64,000 nucleotides of DNA from positions 2,013,001 through 2,077,000 of the forward strand of contig NC_013854.1 of NCBI RefSeq assembly GCF_000010725.1, given 5' to 3'. The position numbers and the translations under genes were made by a program. Source of the stretch: Azospirillum sp. B510. Its GTDB lineage: Bacteria > Pseudomonadota > Alphaproteobacteria > Azospirillales > Azospirillaceae. The notes under the pieces were generated by a model. That model was not told the origin of the DNA and did not search any database. It was given only the letters and a program-made list of their open reading frames with translations. Of the stretch, positions 1 through 8,101 are shown in pieces. How positions within the stretch are numbered: position 1 is the first letter of the stretch; every line of letters starts with the position of its first letter.

Positions 1-2
1 GG

Positions 3-968
3 TCACTTCACGTCGCGGATGCGCTTGGCGATGGCGGCCAGCGCGGGATCAATCCCTTCATAGACCGGTTGCACGGCCTTGACGAACGAGTCTCGGTCGG
101 TGATCTCCGACACCTCCATGCCCTTGGAGCGCAGGAACTCCACGGATTCCGTATTCGCCTTGTCGACGTAATCACGCATCGCCTTGCCGCCGGCCTTGGC
201 CGCCGCGATGAAGGCGGGCTTGTCGCCATCCGGCACTTCCGCCCAGAACTCGCCGGAGATCACGAGCACGCCCGACGAATAGATGTGGTTCGAAACTGTC
301 AGATATTTCTGCACCTCATGAAGCTTCGCCGCGACCACGGTCGGGGCGGGGTTCTCCTGTCCATCGATGCGGCCGTTCTGCAACGCGGGATAGACCTCCG
401 GCCAAGGCATCGGGGTGACGTCGGCGCCCAGGGCCTTGAAGGTCGCCACATAGATGGGGCTCTGCGGCGTCCGCAGCTTGATGCCCTTCAGGTCCTCCAG
501 GCCGCGGATGGGCTTCTTCGCGTTGGTGATCTGGCGCATGCCCTGTTCGCCCCAGGCGAGGCCGACCAGACCGTATTTCGGGAACGCCGCCAGGATCTCG
601 GCTCCGATCGGTCCATCGAGAACGGCCCGCGCATGCGCGCTGTCTCGGAACAGGAACGGCAGATCGGTCACCGTCACTTCGGGTACGACGGTGCTGATCG
701 CGCCACCGCCGCCGACGATGGTCATTTCGATCGTGCCGAGTTGCAGGCCCTTCAGAACGTCGGCGTCGCCACCCAGCTTGGAGCCCGGCTGGTCGTCGAC
801 GCGGTACTTCCCCGGCAGAGCCTTGTTCAGCTCGGCGGTGAAGGCGCGCGCCCCCGCCCCCATCATCGAGTCCGGCGGCAAGGTGTAGCCGAGCTTGACG
901 ACCGCCTCGGCGTGCGCCTGGGATGCCAGCAGGATGCAAGCGGCGGCGAAGGTGGGCAGCAGTTTCAT
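3..968 (-). CDS. TRAP transporter solute-binding protein, DctP family
   Basis: This is a periplasmic binding protein of a tripartite ATP-independent periplasmic (TRAP) transporter, 321 aa, the usual size for the DctP family. Residues 1-20 form a signal peptide ending in SQAHA. Family-typical stretches include LGYTLPPDS at the start of the mature protein, LKGIKLRTPQSP near the middle and the NGRIDGQENP region that contacts carboxylate ligands in this family. GGAGG lies 7 nt before the ATG. The membrane partners DctQ and DctM are not in the window; they may lie beyond the left edge, downstream of this gene. The ligand cannot be named from sequence, but C4-dicarboxylates or other organic acids are usual. 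The family assignment is firm. Confidence 0.93.
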   Translation of the reverse strand: MKLLPTFAAACILLASQAHAEAVVKLGYTLPPDSMMGAGARAFTAELNKALPGKYRVDDQPGSKLGGDADVLKGLQLGTIEMTIVGGGGAISTVVPEVTVTDLPFLFRDSAHARAVLDGPIGAEILAAFPKYGLVGLAWGEQGMRQITNAKKPIRGLEDLKGIKLRTPQSPIYVATFKALGADVTPMPWPEVYPALQNGRIDGQENPAPTVVAAKLHEVQKYLTVSNHIYSSGVLVISGEFWAEVPDGDKPAFIAAAKAGGKAMRDYVDKANTESVEFLRSKGMEVSEITDRDSFVKAVQPVYEGIDPALAAIAKRIRDVK

Positions 969-1014
969 GAACGACCTCCATTTGACGGATGGAATTTATT
1001 GGCTCTGCGTTGTG

Positions 1015-3015
1015 TCAGCCGACGCGGATTCGCCCGATGAAACTGTCGGTCTGCGTGTTCAGCTCGGTCGATGTCTGGGAGAGGATCTTGGAATCCTGGA
1101 GCACCCGGGCGGCCGCCTTGCCGGCGGAGGCGACCACCTCGGTGACGCTCGCGATGTTGGCGAGGACCTCGGCCGTACCGGTCGCCGCGAGATCCGCGCT
1201 GCGTGCGATTTCGCGCGTGGCGTCCATCTGCCGTTCGACGGCGGAGGCGATGACCGCCGACACCTTGCCGATCTCGCCGATGGTCGAACCGATCTCGCGG
1301 ATCGCCTCCACCGCCTGTGCGGTCACCTGCTGGATGGCGCCCACCTGACCGCTGATCTCGTCCGTGGCGCGCGCCGTCTGGCTGGCGAGGTTCTTGACCT
1401 CGCCGGCCACCACGGCAAACCCCCTGCCCATCTCGCCGGCCCGGGCCGCCTCGATGGTGGCGTTGAGCGCCAGCATGTTGGTCTGTCCGGCGATGCCGCT
1501 GATCATGCTGACGATCTCGCCGATCCGCTGGGCGGCGTCGGCGAGGCTGCGGACGATGGTGTCGGTCTGCGCCGCCCGGTTGGCCGCGCCGACGGCGGTG
1601 GCGTTGGCTCGGCTGACGTGACGGCCGATCTCGGCGGTCGAGGAATTCAGCTCCTCGGTGGCGGCGGCCACCGTGCGGACGTTGTCAGAGGCCTTTTCGG
1701 CGGCGACAGCGACGGTGGCGACCTGATTCGTCGCCTGTTCCGACATCGAGGCCATCGACAGCGAGGTTTCACCCATTTCCCGCGCCGCAGTGCCGACCAG
1801 ATGCACCACGCCGCTCACATGCGATTGGAAGTCCTCGGCCAGCGCGTCCATCGTCAGGCGCCGCTCGCGGGCGGCGCGCATCTCGGCCTCCGCCTGCTCG
1901 GCGCGGAAATGATTCACGGCCTGGGCGTTTTCCTTGAAGACCTGGACGGCCCGCGCCATCCGGCCGATCTCGTCGCCGCGATCCAGGGCCGGCACCTCGA
2001 CGCTCAGTTCGTTGTGGGCGAGCCGGTGCATGACCGTGGTCATCCGGATGATGGGTACGGTGATCGAACGTCCACCCAACCACCCCATCAGGGCGCCGAT
2101 CAGGGTCAGCCCGACGATGACGACGATGACGACGGTTTCCATCAGGCTCTGGGCCGCCTGGGTTTCCCCGATGGCCGCGCCGCGCCGCTCGTTCAAATCG
2201 TCCGCTTCCGCCTTGGCGGCGCCGCGCAGCCGGCCAAGAGCCTCGGACAGCGCCCTGGCCGCGCTGGCGCGCTCGGCCGAGCTGGTGATCAGCTCGGCCG
2301 TGACCAGCGGCAGCGCCTTGATGTCCTCGGCAAGCGCCGCGATGAAGCGCTTCGTCCGCGGCGTCGGCGGCGTCATCGCCGATGCTTCGGCGTAAGCGGT
2401 CTTCAGCTTGGTGGCTTCCGCCTCCGCAAGGCCGGAGTCCGCCGGGGAATTGGTCATGACGAAGCGAACGATCAGGAAACGGCTGTTGTCGACCATCGTG
2501 CGCACACGCGAAGCCGCCGAGGCGAAAGCCGCATCGCCGGCCCCCGCGGCCTGGGTATCGAGCGCCTCGGCGGTCGTACCCATGTCAATTCCCATGGCAA
2601 GGAGCTTGTCCAGCAACTGCCGGCGGCGTTCGATCGTGGCGATGACGCGGTTGAATTCGGCGCTGACGGCGTTCAGCGCGTCGTTGACGACGCCCCCCCG
2701 TCCCGCCGCCGCGGCGTTGGCGAGAATGCCCTCGATCGCATGCCGAAGCTCGGCGAGACCGGCGCGGGCACCGTCGATATCCCTCACCAGTCCGGTGCCC
2801 ATCGCCGTTTGCGCCGATGCTTCGACCTGGCTGGTCAGGGTGCGCAGCTCGGCGAAGTCGGCCGCGACCTGGTTGATGACCACCAGATCCCGCATGCGGT
2901 TTTCGGTGGAGCTGAGGCCACTGATCGTTACACCTCCCAATGTAAAGAACAGCCCCATCAGAACCGCGAATCCGCCGAAGATCCGCTTCGACATGCTGAG
3001 GTTATTGAGATGCAT
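1015..3015 (-). CDS. Methyl-accepting chemotaxis protein
   Basis: A membrane chemoreceptor of about 666 aa. The ATG at 3015 ([11 protein letters not shown]) is preferred to an upstream in-frame codon because GGAG stands 7 nt before it and the membrane segment follows directly. Order of parts: TM1 at about residues 10-32, a mostly helical periplasmic sensor of about 270 aa, TM2 around 300-320, a HAMP domain ([17 protein letters not shown] through [14 protein letters not shown]), then the coiled-coil signalling domain with the family hairpin core around [25 protein letters not shown]. It should control the CheA/CheW array. Its ligand is unknown. It follows the TRAP binding protein gene's start by only 46 bp on the same strand, so the two could be co-transcribed and the receptor might sense the TRAP substrate; that link is only positional. 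Confidence 0.96.
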   Translation of the reverse strand: MHLNNLSMSKRIFGGFAVLMGLFFTLGGVTISGLSSTENRMRDLVVINQVAADFAELRTLTSQVEASAQTAMGTGLVRDIDGARAGLAELRHAIEGILANAAAAGRGGVVNDALNAVSAEFNRVIATIERRRQLLDKLLAMGIDMGTTAEALDTQAAGAGDAAFASAASRVRTMVDNSRFLIVRFVMTNSPADSGLAEAEATKLKTAYAEASAMTPPTPRTKRFIAALAEDIKALPLVTAELITSSAERASAARALSEALGRLRGAAKAEADDLNERRGAAIGETQAAQSLMETVVIVVIVGLTLIGALMGWLGGRSITVPIIRMTTVMHRLAHNELSVEVPALDRGDEIGRMARAVQVFKENAQAVNHFRAEQAEAEMRAARERRLTMDALAEDFQSHVSGVVHLVGTAAREMGETSLSMASMSEQATNQVATVAVAAEKASDNVRTVAAATEELNSSTAEIGRHVSRANATAVGAANRAAQTDTIVRSLADAAQRIGEIVSMISGIAGQTNMLALNATIEAARAGEMGRGFAVVAGEVKNLASQTARATDEISGQVGAIQQVTAQAVEAIREIGSTIGEIGKVSAVIASAVERQMDATREIARSADLAATGTAEVLANIASVTEVVASAGKAAARVLQDSKILSQTSTELNTQTDSFIGRIRVG

Positions 3016-3462
3016 GTGTTTTCTCCGGATGGGCCGGTCCGCAAGCTCGGAACGCCTGTAGCGTTGCAAATTTGATTTAAAATGCTAGCTCTTAGAGCAT
3101 TAGGGTTTGCTCTTATTCTCTTTTCGGAAGACATCCCTGGTGGGGGGGGGACGGGTCGAGGAGCGGATCGCACCCTCGCCGCTGTTCGATGACGTCGGCG
3201 AGTATCCGCTGTGCCCTTACCCCTCCATCCGACCGGACCCGGATGCCGTCCGAGAAGAACTTCAATCGGATGACTTGGTTGTGATTGAAGTTTGCGAAAA
3301 CCCGTATACCGCTTCCCGCCTCCGAGGAGGAGAGGGGGATATCCCCGATGCCCTCCCAGACGAAAGGCGCGGCGCCCGGCCTCCGGCGGCGGAAATGCCG
3401 GGGAGACAGGACGTCGCGCCTTTGCCCAGCCTTGCCCTTTGGCAATTTGCTCCCGGCGGCGA
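3016..3462. other. Non-coding gap of about 450 bp
   Basis: No open frame here has a convincing start, codon bias or relatives. The part next to the chemoreceptor is AT-rich and probably holds its promoter. A run of nine G lies at 3142-3150, outside any gene. An inverted repeat CTCGCCG...CGGCGAG lies at about 3176-3205. I see no RNA gene. Confidence 0.5.
3081..3101 (-). promoter_or_regulatory. Inverted repeat in the chemoreceptor upstream region
   Basis: AATGCT and AGCATT flank a 9-nt centre, and an inner GCTC-TTA-GAGC dyad overlaps it. It lies 66-86 bp before the chemoreceptor start codon in the only AT-rich stretch nearby, where a promoter or operator would be expected. The binding protein is unknown. 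Confidence 0.3.
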
Positions 3463-4716
3463 TCAGCTCCGCGTGGTGGGGGAGCGGCCGGTGCCGGTGG
3501 AGCCGGTTTCCCCGGTGGTCGAACCGGTCATCGAACCGGTTCCGGCCGAGGCGGCGGCCGGACCACCGCTGGTGCCGGCGCCGGTTCCGGTGGCCGAGGG
3601 GGCGCTGGAGCCGGTGTTGGCGCCGGTACCGGCTCCCAGCCCGCCGGTGGTTCCGCCGGCGCCCGCCATGGCCGAGGCCCCGGCGCCGGTGGAACTGCCC
3701 CAACCGGTCGCGCCTTGGCCCGCGGCCTGAGCCCGAATGCGCAGGTTGTTCTGCACATGGGAAACACCCGATACCGATTCGGCGACATCCTCGGCCCGCC
3801 GCTTGGTCCGGCGGTCGGGAACCATGCCGGTCAGCGTCACCTCGCCACCGCTGACCGTCACCTCGATCTCGGAGGCGTCGATGTAGGCGTCGTCGGTCAG
3901 CCGGTCGCTGACATCCTCGCGCACCCGGTCATCGGACCGGCTGTAGCCACGCGGGCCGCGCCCGCGATGCTGGGCGGCCCGCCGTTCGTCCTCATGGCGG
4001 CGGCGCTCGGCATCATCATCGCCGAACCAGGAGGCGATCTCGTCGCCGGCCTGTTCCCAGAAGCCGCGCGACCGCCCCCGGTAGCGGTCATCGCCACGGC
4101 CGCCATAGTTGCCCTGGTAGCCGCCCTGGTAACCACCCTCATAGCCGCCATGGCCGGCGAAGGCGCCGCCACGGTCATCCTGGCCATAGGGGCGGACGCC
4201 GTAATCACGGTCGCGATACTCGCCGCCGCCGACATCGCGGCCGGCATAGTTGCCCTCGGTACCGGCAGTGCCGGCGCCGGCATAACCGCCATAGCCGCTG
4301 GACCCGGACCGGCCGCCATAGCCGGCGCCATAGCCGCCGCGGGCGATGTCCCGGCCGCCACCGAAGCCGCGGCCGTACATCCGTTCCATCTCACGGGAGC
4401 TGTCGTCACGCTGATCGCCGCGGCCGTAATCGAAGTCGCGGCCATAACCACCCGACTCGTTGCCGACCCGCCCGCCATAGCCGGTGTCGCGGTAGCGGCG
4501 GCCCTGCTCGTCCTGGTGGAGATGGGACTGCGGACGATACAGGCTCTCGTGCCGACCGGCCTCGTCCGGATCATACTGTCCGGCGCGGCGCGGCGCCTCG
4601 CCCCAGTCACGATGCCGGTTCGGCTCCCGGTCGTCGTCGCGCCAGTCGCGACCCTCGCCCCGCCATCCCTCGTCACGCCGTCCCTCGTCCCTCCAACGAT
4701 TCTCGTACTGTGCCAT
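3463..4716 (-). CDS. BON-domain protein with long Gly/Arg/Tyr-rich N-terminus
   Basis: About 417 aa from the ATG at 4716, which has GGGAG 10 nt upstream. Residues 1-60 are charged and repetitive (WRDEGRRDEGWRGEG). Residues 75-215 are a GYGG/GGYQGG-rich low-complexity tract. A short conserved block GFWEQAGDEIASWFGDDDAERRR (218-240) is the type that precedes BON domains in stress-response proteins of this class. The BON domain covers about 260-328 (VREDVSDRLTDDAYIDASEIEVTVSGG... VQNNLRIR). The tail is Ser/Thr/Gly-rich. BON domains bind membranes or peptidoglycan and occur in OsmY-like envelope-stress proteins. No signal peptide is visible, so it may act in the cytoplasm. Function beyond the domain is not known. 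Confidence 0.85.
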   Translation of the reverse strand: MAQYENRWRDEGRRDEGWRGEGRDWRDDDREPNRHRDWGEAPRRAGQYDPDEAGRHESLYRPQSHLHQDEQGRRYRDTGYGGRVGNESGGYGRDFDYGRGDQRDDSSREMERMYGRGFGGGRDIARGGYGAGYGGRSGSSGYGGYAGAGTAGTEGNYAGRDVGGGEYRDRDYGVRPYGQDDRGGAFAGHGGYEGGYQGGYQGNYGGRGDDRYRGRSRGFWEQAGDEIASWFGDDDAERRRHEDERRAAQHRGRGPRGYSRSDDRVREDVSDRLTDDAYIDASEIEVTVSGGEVTLTGMVPDRRTKRRAEDVAESVSGVSHVQNNLRIRAQAAGQGATGWGSSTGAGASAMAGAGGTTGGLGAGTGANTGSSAPSATGTGAGTSGGPAAASAGTGSMTGSTTGETGSTGTGRSPTTRS

Positions 4717-4913
4717 GGTGGTCCGCTCCCTCTTGTCAGGATTCTTGGATCGGCGGGTGGCACGCCATACTCGGCGCAAGCCCCCCGCCCGTGTCCCGAA
4801 CAACAGGAGTGGTCAAACGGCGTTCCGGATTTTCAGACTCGGTTCCCGGTCAATTCCGGGAGGTCTGGCATGATGCTTGCGTGGTGATCTGTGGTTGGTT
4901 CCACGCTTCACTT

Positions 4914-4953
4914 GCGGCCTCGGCGTTTTCGCGCCGGGGCCGTTTTCTTTTTC
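4914..4953 (+). terminator. Rho-independent terminator, plus orientation
   Basis: GGCCTCGGCG (4916-4925) pairs with CGCCGGGGCC (4932-4941) with one G-U pair, and the stem is followed by GTTTTCTTTTTCG. In the plus direction this is a textbook terminator. No plus-strand protein gene lies upstream, which is why it is also listed as a possible small-RNA end. On the minus strand the U-tract is missing. Confidence 0.55.
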
Positions 4954-4984
4954 GCCCCATTATTGGGCAGATGCCGCGAACTGC

Positions 4985-5386
4985 TTAATTTGGCAGCGCC
5001 TGGTCGAGCAGACGGGCGACCGCCGCCCCCAACTCCTCATTGAGGAAGGGCTTGTAGATGATCTCATCCGCATTGAACATGCGGGTCATCTTCAACAGAT
5101 AGCCGGCCGGCATGTTGGGGGCACCGCCGGACATGGCGAGGATCTTCACATCGGGCTGGGCGCTGCGGGCGACCTTGATCACTTCGATCCCATCGACCTC
5201 CGGCATCAGCACGTCGGTGACGATCAGGTCGAAGCTGCGGCGGTCGAGCGCGCGGATGGCGGCTCGGCCATTCTCGGCCTCGGTCACGTCGAACCCGCGC
5301 CCCTCCAAATAGCCGGCGACGGAGAGCCGCACGGCCGGGGAGTCCTCGACAACCAGGATGTTTGACGGCATGGCAGTTTCCATCAT
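4985..5386 (-). CDS. Receiver-only response regulator (CheY-like)
   Basis: 133 aa, a single receiver domain with no output domain. Visible active-site residues are E14-D15 (VVEDS), phosphoacceptor D58 (IVTDVLMPEVDG), S86 (LAMSGG) and K112 (IIYKPF). The MM start at 5386/5383 follows a GGGGG tract. It is the last gene of the minus-strand signalling module, 80 bp after the STAS gene. Single-domain receivers work by binding partners, for instance a phosphatase, kinase or motor; the neighbouring SpoIIE phosphatase or STAS protein is a reasonable but unproved partner. No cognate histidine kinase lies beside it; the nearest is the hybrid kinase at 49-51 kb. Confidence 0.93.
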   Translation of the reverse strand: MMETAMPSNILVVEDSPAVRLSVAGYLEGRGFDVTEAENGRAAIRALDRRSFDLIVTDVLMPEVDGIEVIKVARSAQPDVKILAMSGGAPNMPAGYLLKMTRMFNADEIIYKPFLNEELGAAVARLLDQALPN

Positions 5387-5466
5387 GCATCCGGTCCCCC
5401 TTCTGGGGACCGCCTTATCGAAAAGCCGACCTCAGCCCGCCTCCGCTCTCCTCCCAGCCCCCCGGA

Positions 5467-5805
5467 TCAGCCACCCAGCGCGGCCACCGCCGCCGCCGCG
5501 TCGGCATGGATCTCGAACAGCGACGAGAAGCCGCTGACATCGAACACCTCGCGGATGTGCGGCGCCATGGCGGACAGGGCGATCGACCCGCGCTTGACCC
5601 GCGCCGCCTTGGCGGCGACCAGCAGGCAACGAAGCCCGGCCGAACTGATGTAGGAAAGCTGGGCCATATCGACAACAAGCCGTGTGCCCTCGGTCCCGAT
5701 GGCCGCCAGCAAAGCCGCCTCGAACCCGCTGGCATTGCCGCTGTCGATCCGTCCGTCGGCCCGCAGCACGGTCACGCCGTTGACCGACTGTTCGGTGATG
5801 TTCAT
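5467..5805 (-). CDS. STAS-domain anti-sigma factor antagonist (RsbV/SpoIIAA-like)
   Basis: 112 aa, one STAS domain of the usual antagonist length. The hallmark loop SYISSAGLRCLL (51-62) carries the serine expected to be phosphorylated by an RsbW-type kinase and dephosphorylated by a SpoIIE-type phosphatase. In such partner switches the unphosphorylated antagonist binds the kinase/anti-sigma protein and frees its target. The SpoIIE-type phosphatase gene lies 34 bp upstream on the same strand, and an RsbW-type kinase is encoded at 45856-46311, at the other end of the T6SS locus. The Y-I-S-S-A-G-L form resembles secretion-linked antagonists such as Bordetella BtrV. The family call is firm; the pairing with the distant kinase is inferred. 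Confidence 0.95.
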   Translation of the reverse strand: MNITEQSVNGVTVLRADGRIDSGNASGFEAALLAAIGTEGTRLVVDMAQLSYISSAGLRCLLVAAKAARVKRGSIALSAMAPHIREVFDVSGFSSLFEIHADAAAAVAALGG

Positions 5806-5839
5806 ACCCTAACCTCGCCTTATCCACAACGTTCGGGGG

Positions 5840-8092
5840 TTATAACATGCCGGCGTGCGCCGGACGATCCATTCGAGGTCCTGAGTCCATTCGAGGCACG
5901 GCGGCGCTTCCCCCGCCCTCGTCTCCTCCGCTCCCGCGCCAGCGCAGGACCAGGCAGGTGATGTCGTCGGACTGCGGCGCCCCGGCGGTGAAGCGGGAAA
6001 GGTCGGCCAGCACCCCGTCCAGCCCGTCGCGGGCCGACGCGCTGGCCTGACCGGCGACCGCGGCGGCCAGCCGGGGATCGCCATACATCACCTCCTCGCC
6101 GTCGAAGGCCTCGGTCACGCCGTCGGTGAACAGGACGACCATCTCGCCGGTATCCAGCGTCACGCTCCTCTCGCCGAACGGCATGTCGGGCATGGCGGCG
6201 AGCGCGATGCCGGGAATGCGCTCCAGCTCCCGCACCGCTCCAGACGCGGTCATGCGCAGCGGCGGGTTGTGGCCGCCGTTGGAATAGCAGAGGACGCCGG
6301 TGCGCAGGTCCAGCTCGCCATAGAAGACGGTGACGAACATCATCTGCTCGTTCTCCGCCGCCAGCAGATTGTTGACCCGGCGCAGGGTCTCGGCCGGGCC
6401 GACGCCGGATTCGGCGATGGCGCGCAGCATGGTGCGGGTGATCAGCATGAAGAAGGCGGCCGGGATGCCCTTGCCCGACACGTCGGCGATGACGAGGGCC
6501 ACCTTGCTGTCGGAGATCGGGAAGAAATCGTAGAAGTCGCCGCCGACCTCCTTGGCCGGGATCATGCGGGCGGCGATGTCCAGCTCCGGCAGGTCGGGAA
6601 AGACCTGGGGCAGGATGGTCAGCTGCATGGTGCGGGCGATCTCCAGCTCCTGTTGCAGGCTGATCAGCCGCCGCTTGTCGGCCAACGCCTCGCGCAGGTC
6701 GCGCACCATCCGGGTCAACTGCACCTGCTGGGAGCCGACCCGCGTCGCCAGACGGGAGAATCCCAGCGCCAGCAGCCCCAGCTCGTCGCCCACCCCCTTG
6801 GACTGGGAGGACTGGGCGTCATAGGTTTCCGCCTCGATCTGGCGCAGCTCCTCCAGCAGGGTCTGGCGGGCATCCTCCTCCAGCGTGACGGCCAGCGCCT
6901 CCATCTGGCGGCGGATGAAGCGCTGCTGGCGGCGCAGGCGGCGTTCGCGCTGGCCGGCGCTGCGCTCGATCTCGCGCATGACGCCGCTGAAGACCTCCAC
7001 CGCGCCGGCGATGCGGCCGATCTCGTCATTGCCGGCCGGCAGTTCGACATAGCCCATGGCCCGGCCATGGGAGAGATCCTGCAACGCCTTCACCGCGACG
7101 TCGAGCGTCGAGAAGTTGCGCCGCAGGAAGCCATAGAGCAGCCCCAGCGCGCCGAGCAGCACCAGCCCGACCGCGGCGACATAGGCGACCGACCACAGCG
7201 CCCGCTCCTCCACCTCCTGCGTCTCGTCGGTGGCGATCAGCACGGTGGCGACGCGCCCGCCGGCGAGGTCGGCGACCGGCAGGCTGGCCAGCCTGTAGCG
7301 GTGAAGGCCGCCAAGATCATGGGTGACGGTGAAATCGCCGATGCTGCGCTCGGCCGGCCGGACCAGCGGCTGGACCGCCGGCCACAGCGGATCGCTGGCG
7401 CCGTCCAGCACCTCGCCGCCGCGCGACACGGCGAAGATCCGCCCGCCCGTGTTCCGCCGCAGACCGTCGAGTGCCGCGGCGATGTCCAGCCCGGCCACCG
7501 CGGCGCCGGTGACGCCGGCCCCGCTGCCCGCTCCGCCGCCGGACCCGGTCCCGGCATAGATCGGCACCCCGGCCACCACCACCAGGCGCTCGCCATTCAC
7601 CAGATGGACGCCACGCGCCAGCTTCTGCCCGGACAGGATGGCGTCGAGCGCCCCCCGGTTCAGCAGCGGCGACGGATCGAGCGACGGATCGGTGCTGTAG
7701 AGCAGGTCGCCCGACTTCGACAGCAGGTTGATGTCGCTGATCCCGCCGCTGACGGCGAGGGTGGCCGGAGCTTGAATCGGAGCCGGAGCGGTGGCGGCCG
7801 GCGCCGGGAGGATCCCCAGCGCCGCGACCCGGCGGTCGAGCGCGCCGCGATCCTCCGCCTCCACCGCGCGGGCGATCTCGGCATCGCCGGCCAGCCGGCC
7901 GAGCCCCTGGTCGATGCGGCCGACGGCGCCCGCGACGGCGAGCTGCCAGGCGGTCTCCAGCCGGGCCAGCTCCAGCTCGCGCGCCCGGTGGTCGGCGGCA
8001 TCCTCGCGCAGGGCGGCGAAACCGAGGAGAAGGCCAGCCACCACGGTGACGGTGGCGAGCACGAACAGGATGATGCGGGTCTGGAGCAGCAT
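5840..8092 (-). CDS. Membrane sensor with HAMP and SpoIIE-type PP2C phosphatase domain
   Basis: 750 aa. TM1 lies at about 5-27, followed by a periplasmic double-Cache-like sensor of roughly 280 aa, TM2 at about 305-330, a HAMP segment (GRAMGYVELPAGNDEIGRIAGAVEVF), a long coiled coil and a second GDELGLLALGFSRLATRV HAMP-like helix pair. The C-terminal 250 aa are the SpoIIE/RsbU phosphatase, with metal-binding motifs KEVGGDFYDFF, ADVSGKG, LFTDGVTEA and the terminal SDDITCLVL. The expected reaction is Mn/Mg-dependent dephosphorylation of a serine-phosphorylated STAS protein, here most likely the gene 34 bp downstream. A GAGAGG ribosome site and a 9-bp gap from the preceding stop suggest co-translation with the sensor genes upstream. 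Confidence 0.95.
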   Translation of the reverse strand: MLLQTRIILFVLATVTVVAGLLLGFAALREDAADHRARELELARLETAWQLAVAGAVGRIDQGLGRLAGDAEIARAVEAEDRGALDRRVAALGILPAPAATAPAPIQAPATLAVSGGISDINLLSKSGDLLYSTDPSLDPSPLLNRGALDAILSGQKLARGVHLVNGERLVVVAGVPIYAGTGSGGGAGSGAGVTGAAVAGLDIAAALDGLRRNTGGRIFAVSRGGEVLDGASDPLWPAVQPLVRPAERSIGDFTVTHDLGGLHRYRLASLPVADLAGGRVATVLIATDETQEVEERALWSVAYVAAVGLVLLGALGLLYGFLRRNFSTLDVAVKALQDLSHGRAMGYVELPAGNDEIGRIAGAVEVFSGVMREIERSAGQRERRLRRQQRFIRRQMEALAVTLEEDARQTLLEELRQIEAETYDAQSSQSKGVGDELGLLALGFSRLATRVGSQQVQLTRMVRDLREALADKRRLISLQQELEIARTMQLTILPQVFPDLPELDIAARMIPAKEVGGDFYDFFPISDSKVALVIADVSGKGIPAAFFMLITRTMLRAIAESGVGPAETLRRVNNLLAAENEQMMFVTVFYGELDLRTGVLCYSNGGHNPPLRMTASGAVRELERIPGIALAAMPDMPFGERSVTLDTGEMVVLFTDGVTEAFDGEEVMYGDPRLAAAVAGQASASARDGLDGVLADLSRFTAGAPQSDDITCLVLRWRGSGGDEGGGSAAVPRMDSGPRMDRPAHAGML

Positions 8093-8101
8093 GGGGGCCT
8101 C

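Noticed and set aside
4866..4888. A five-codon leader peptide with Trp before the terminator, suggesting attenuation
   Set aside because: Only one Trp codon is present and no biosynthetic gene follows on the plus strand.
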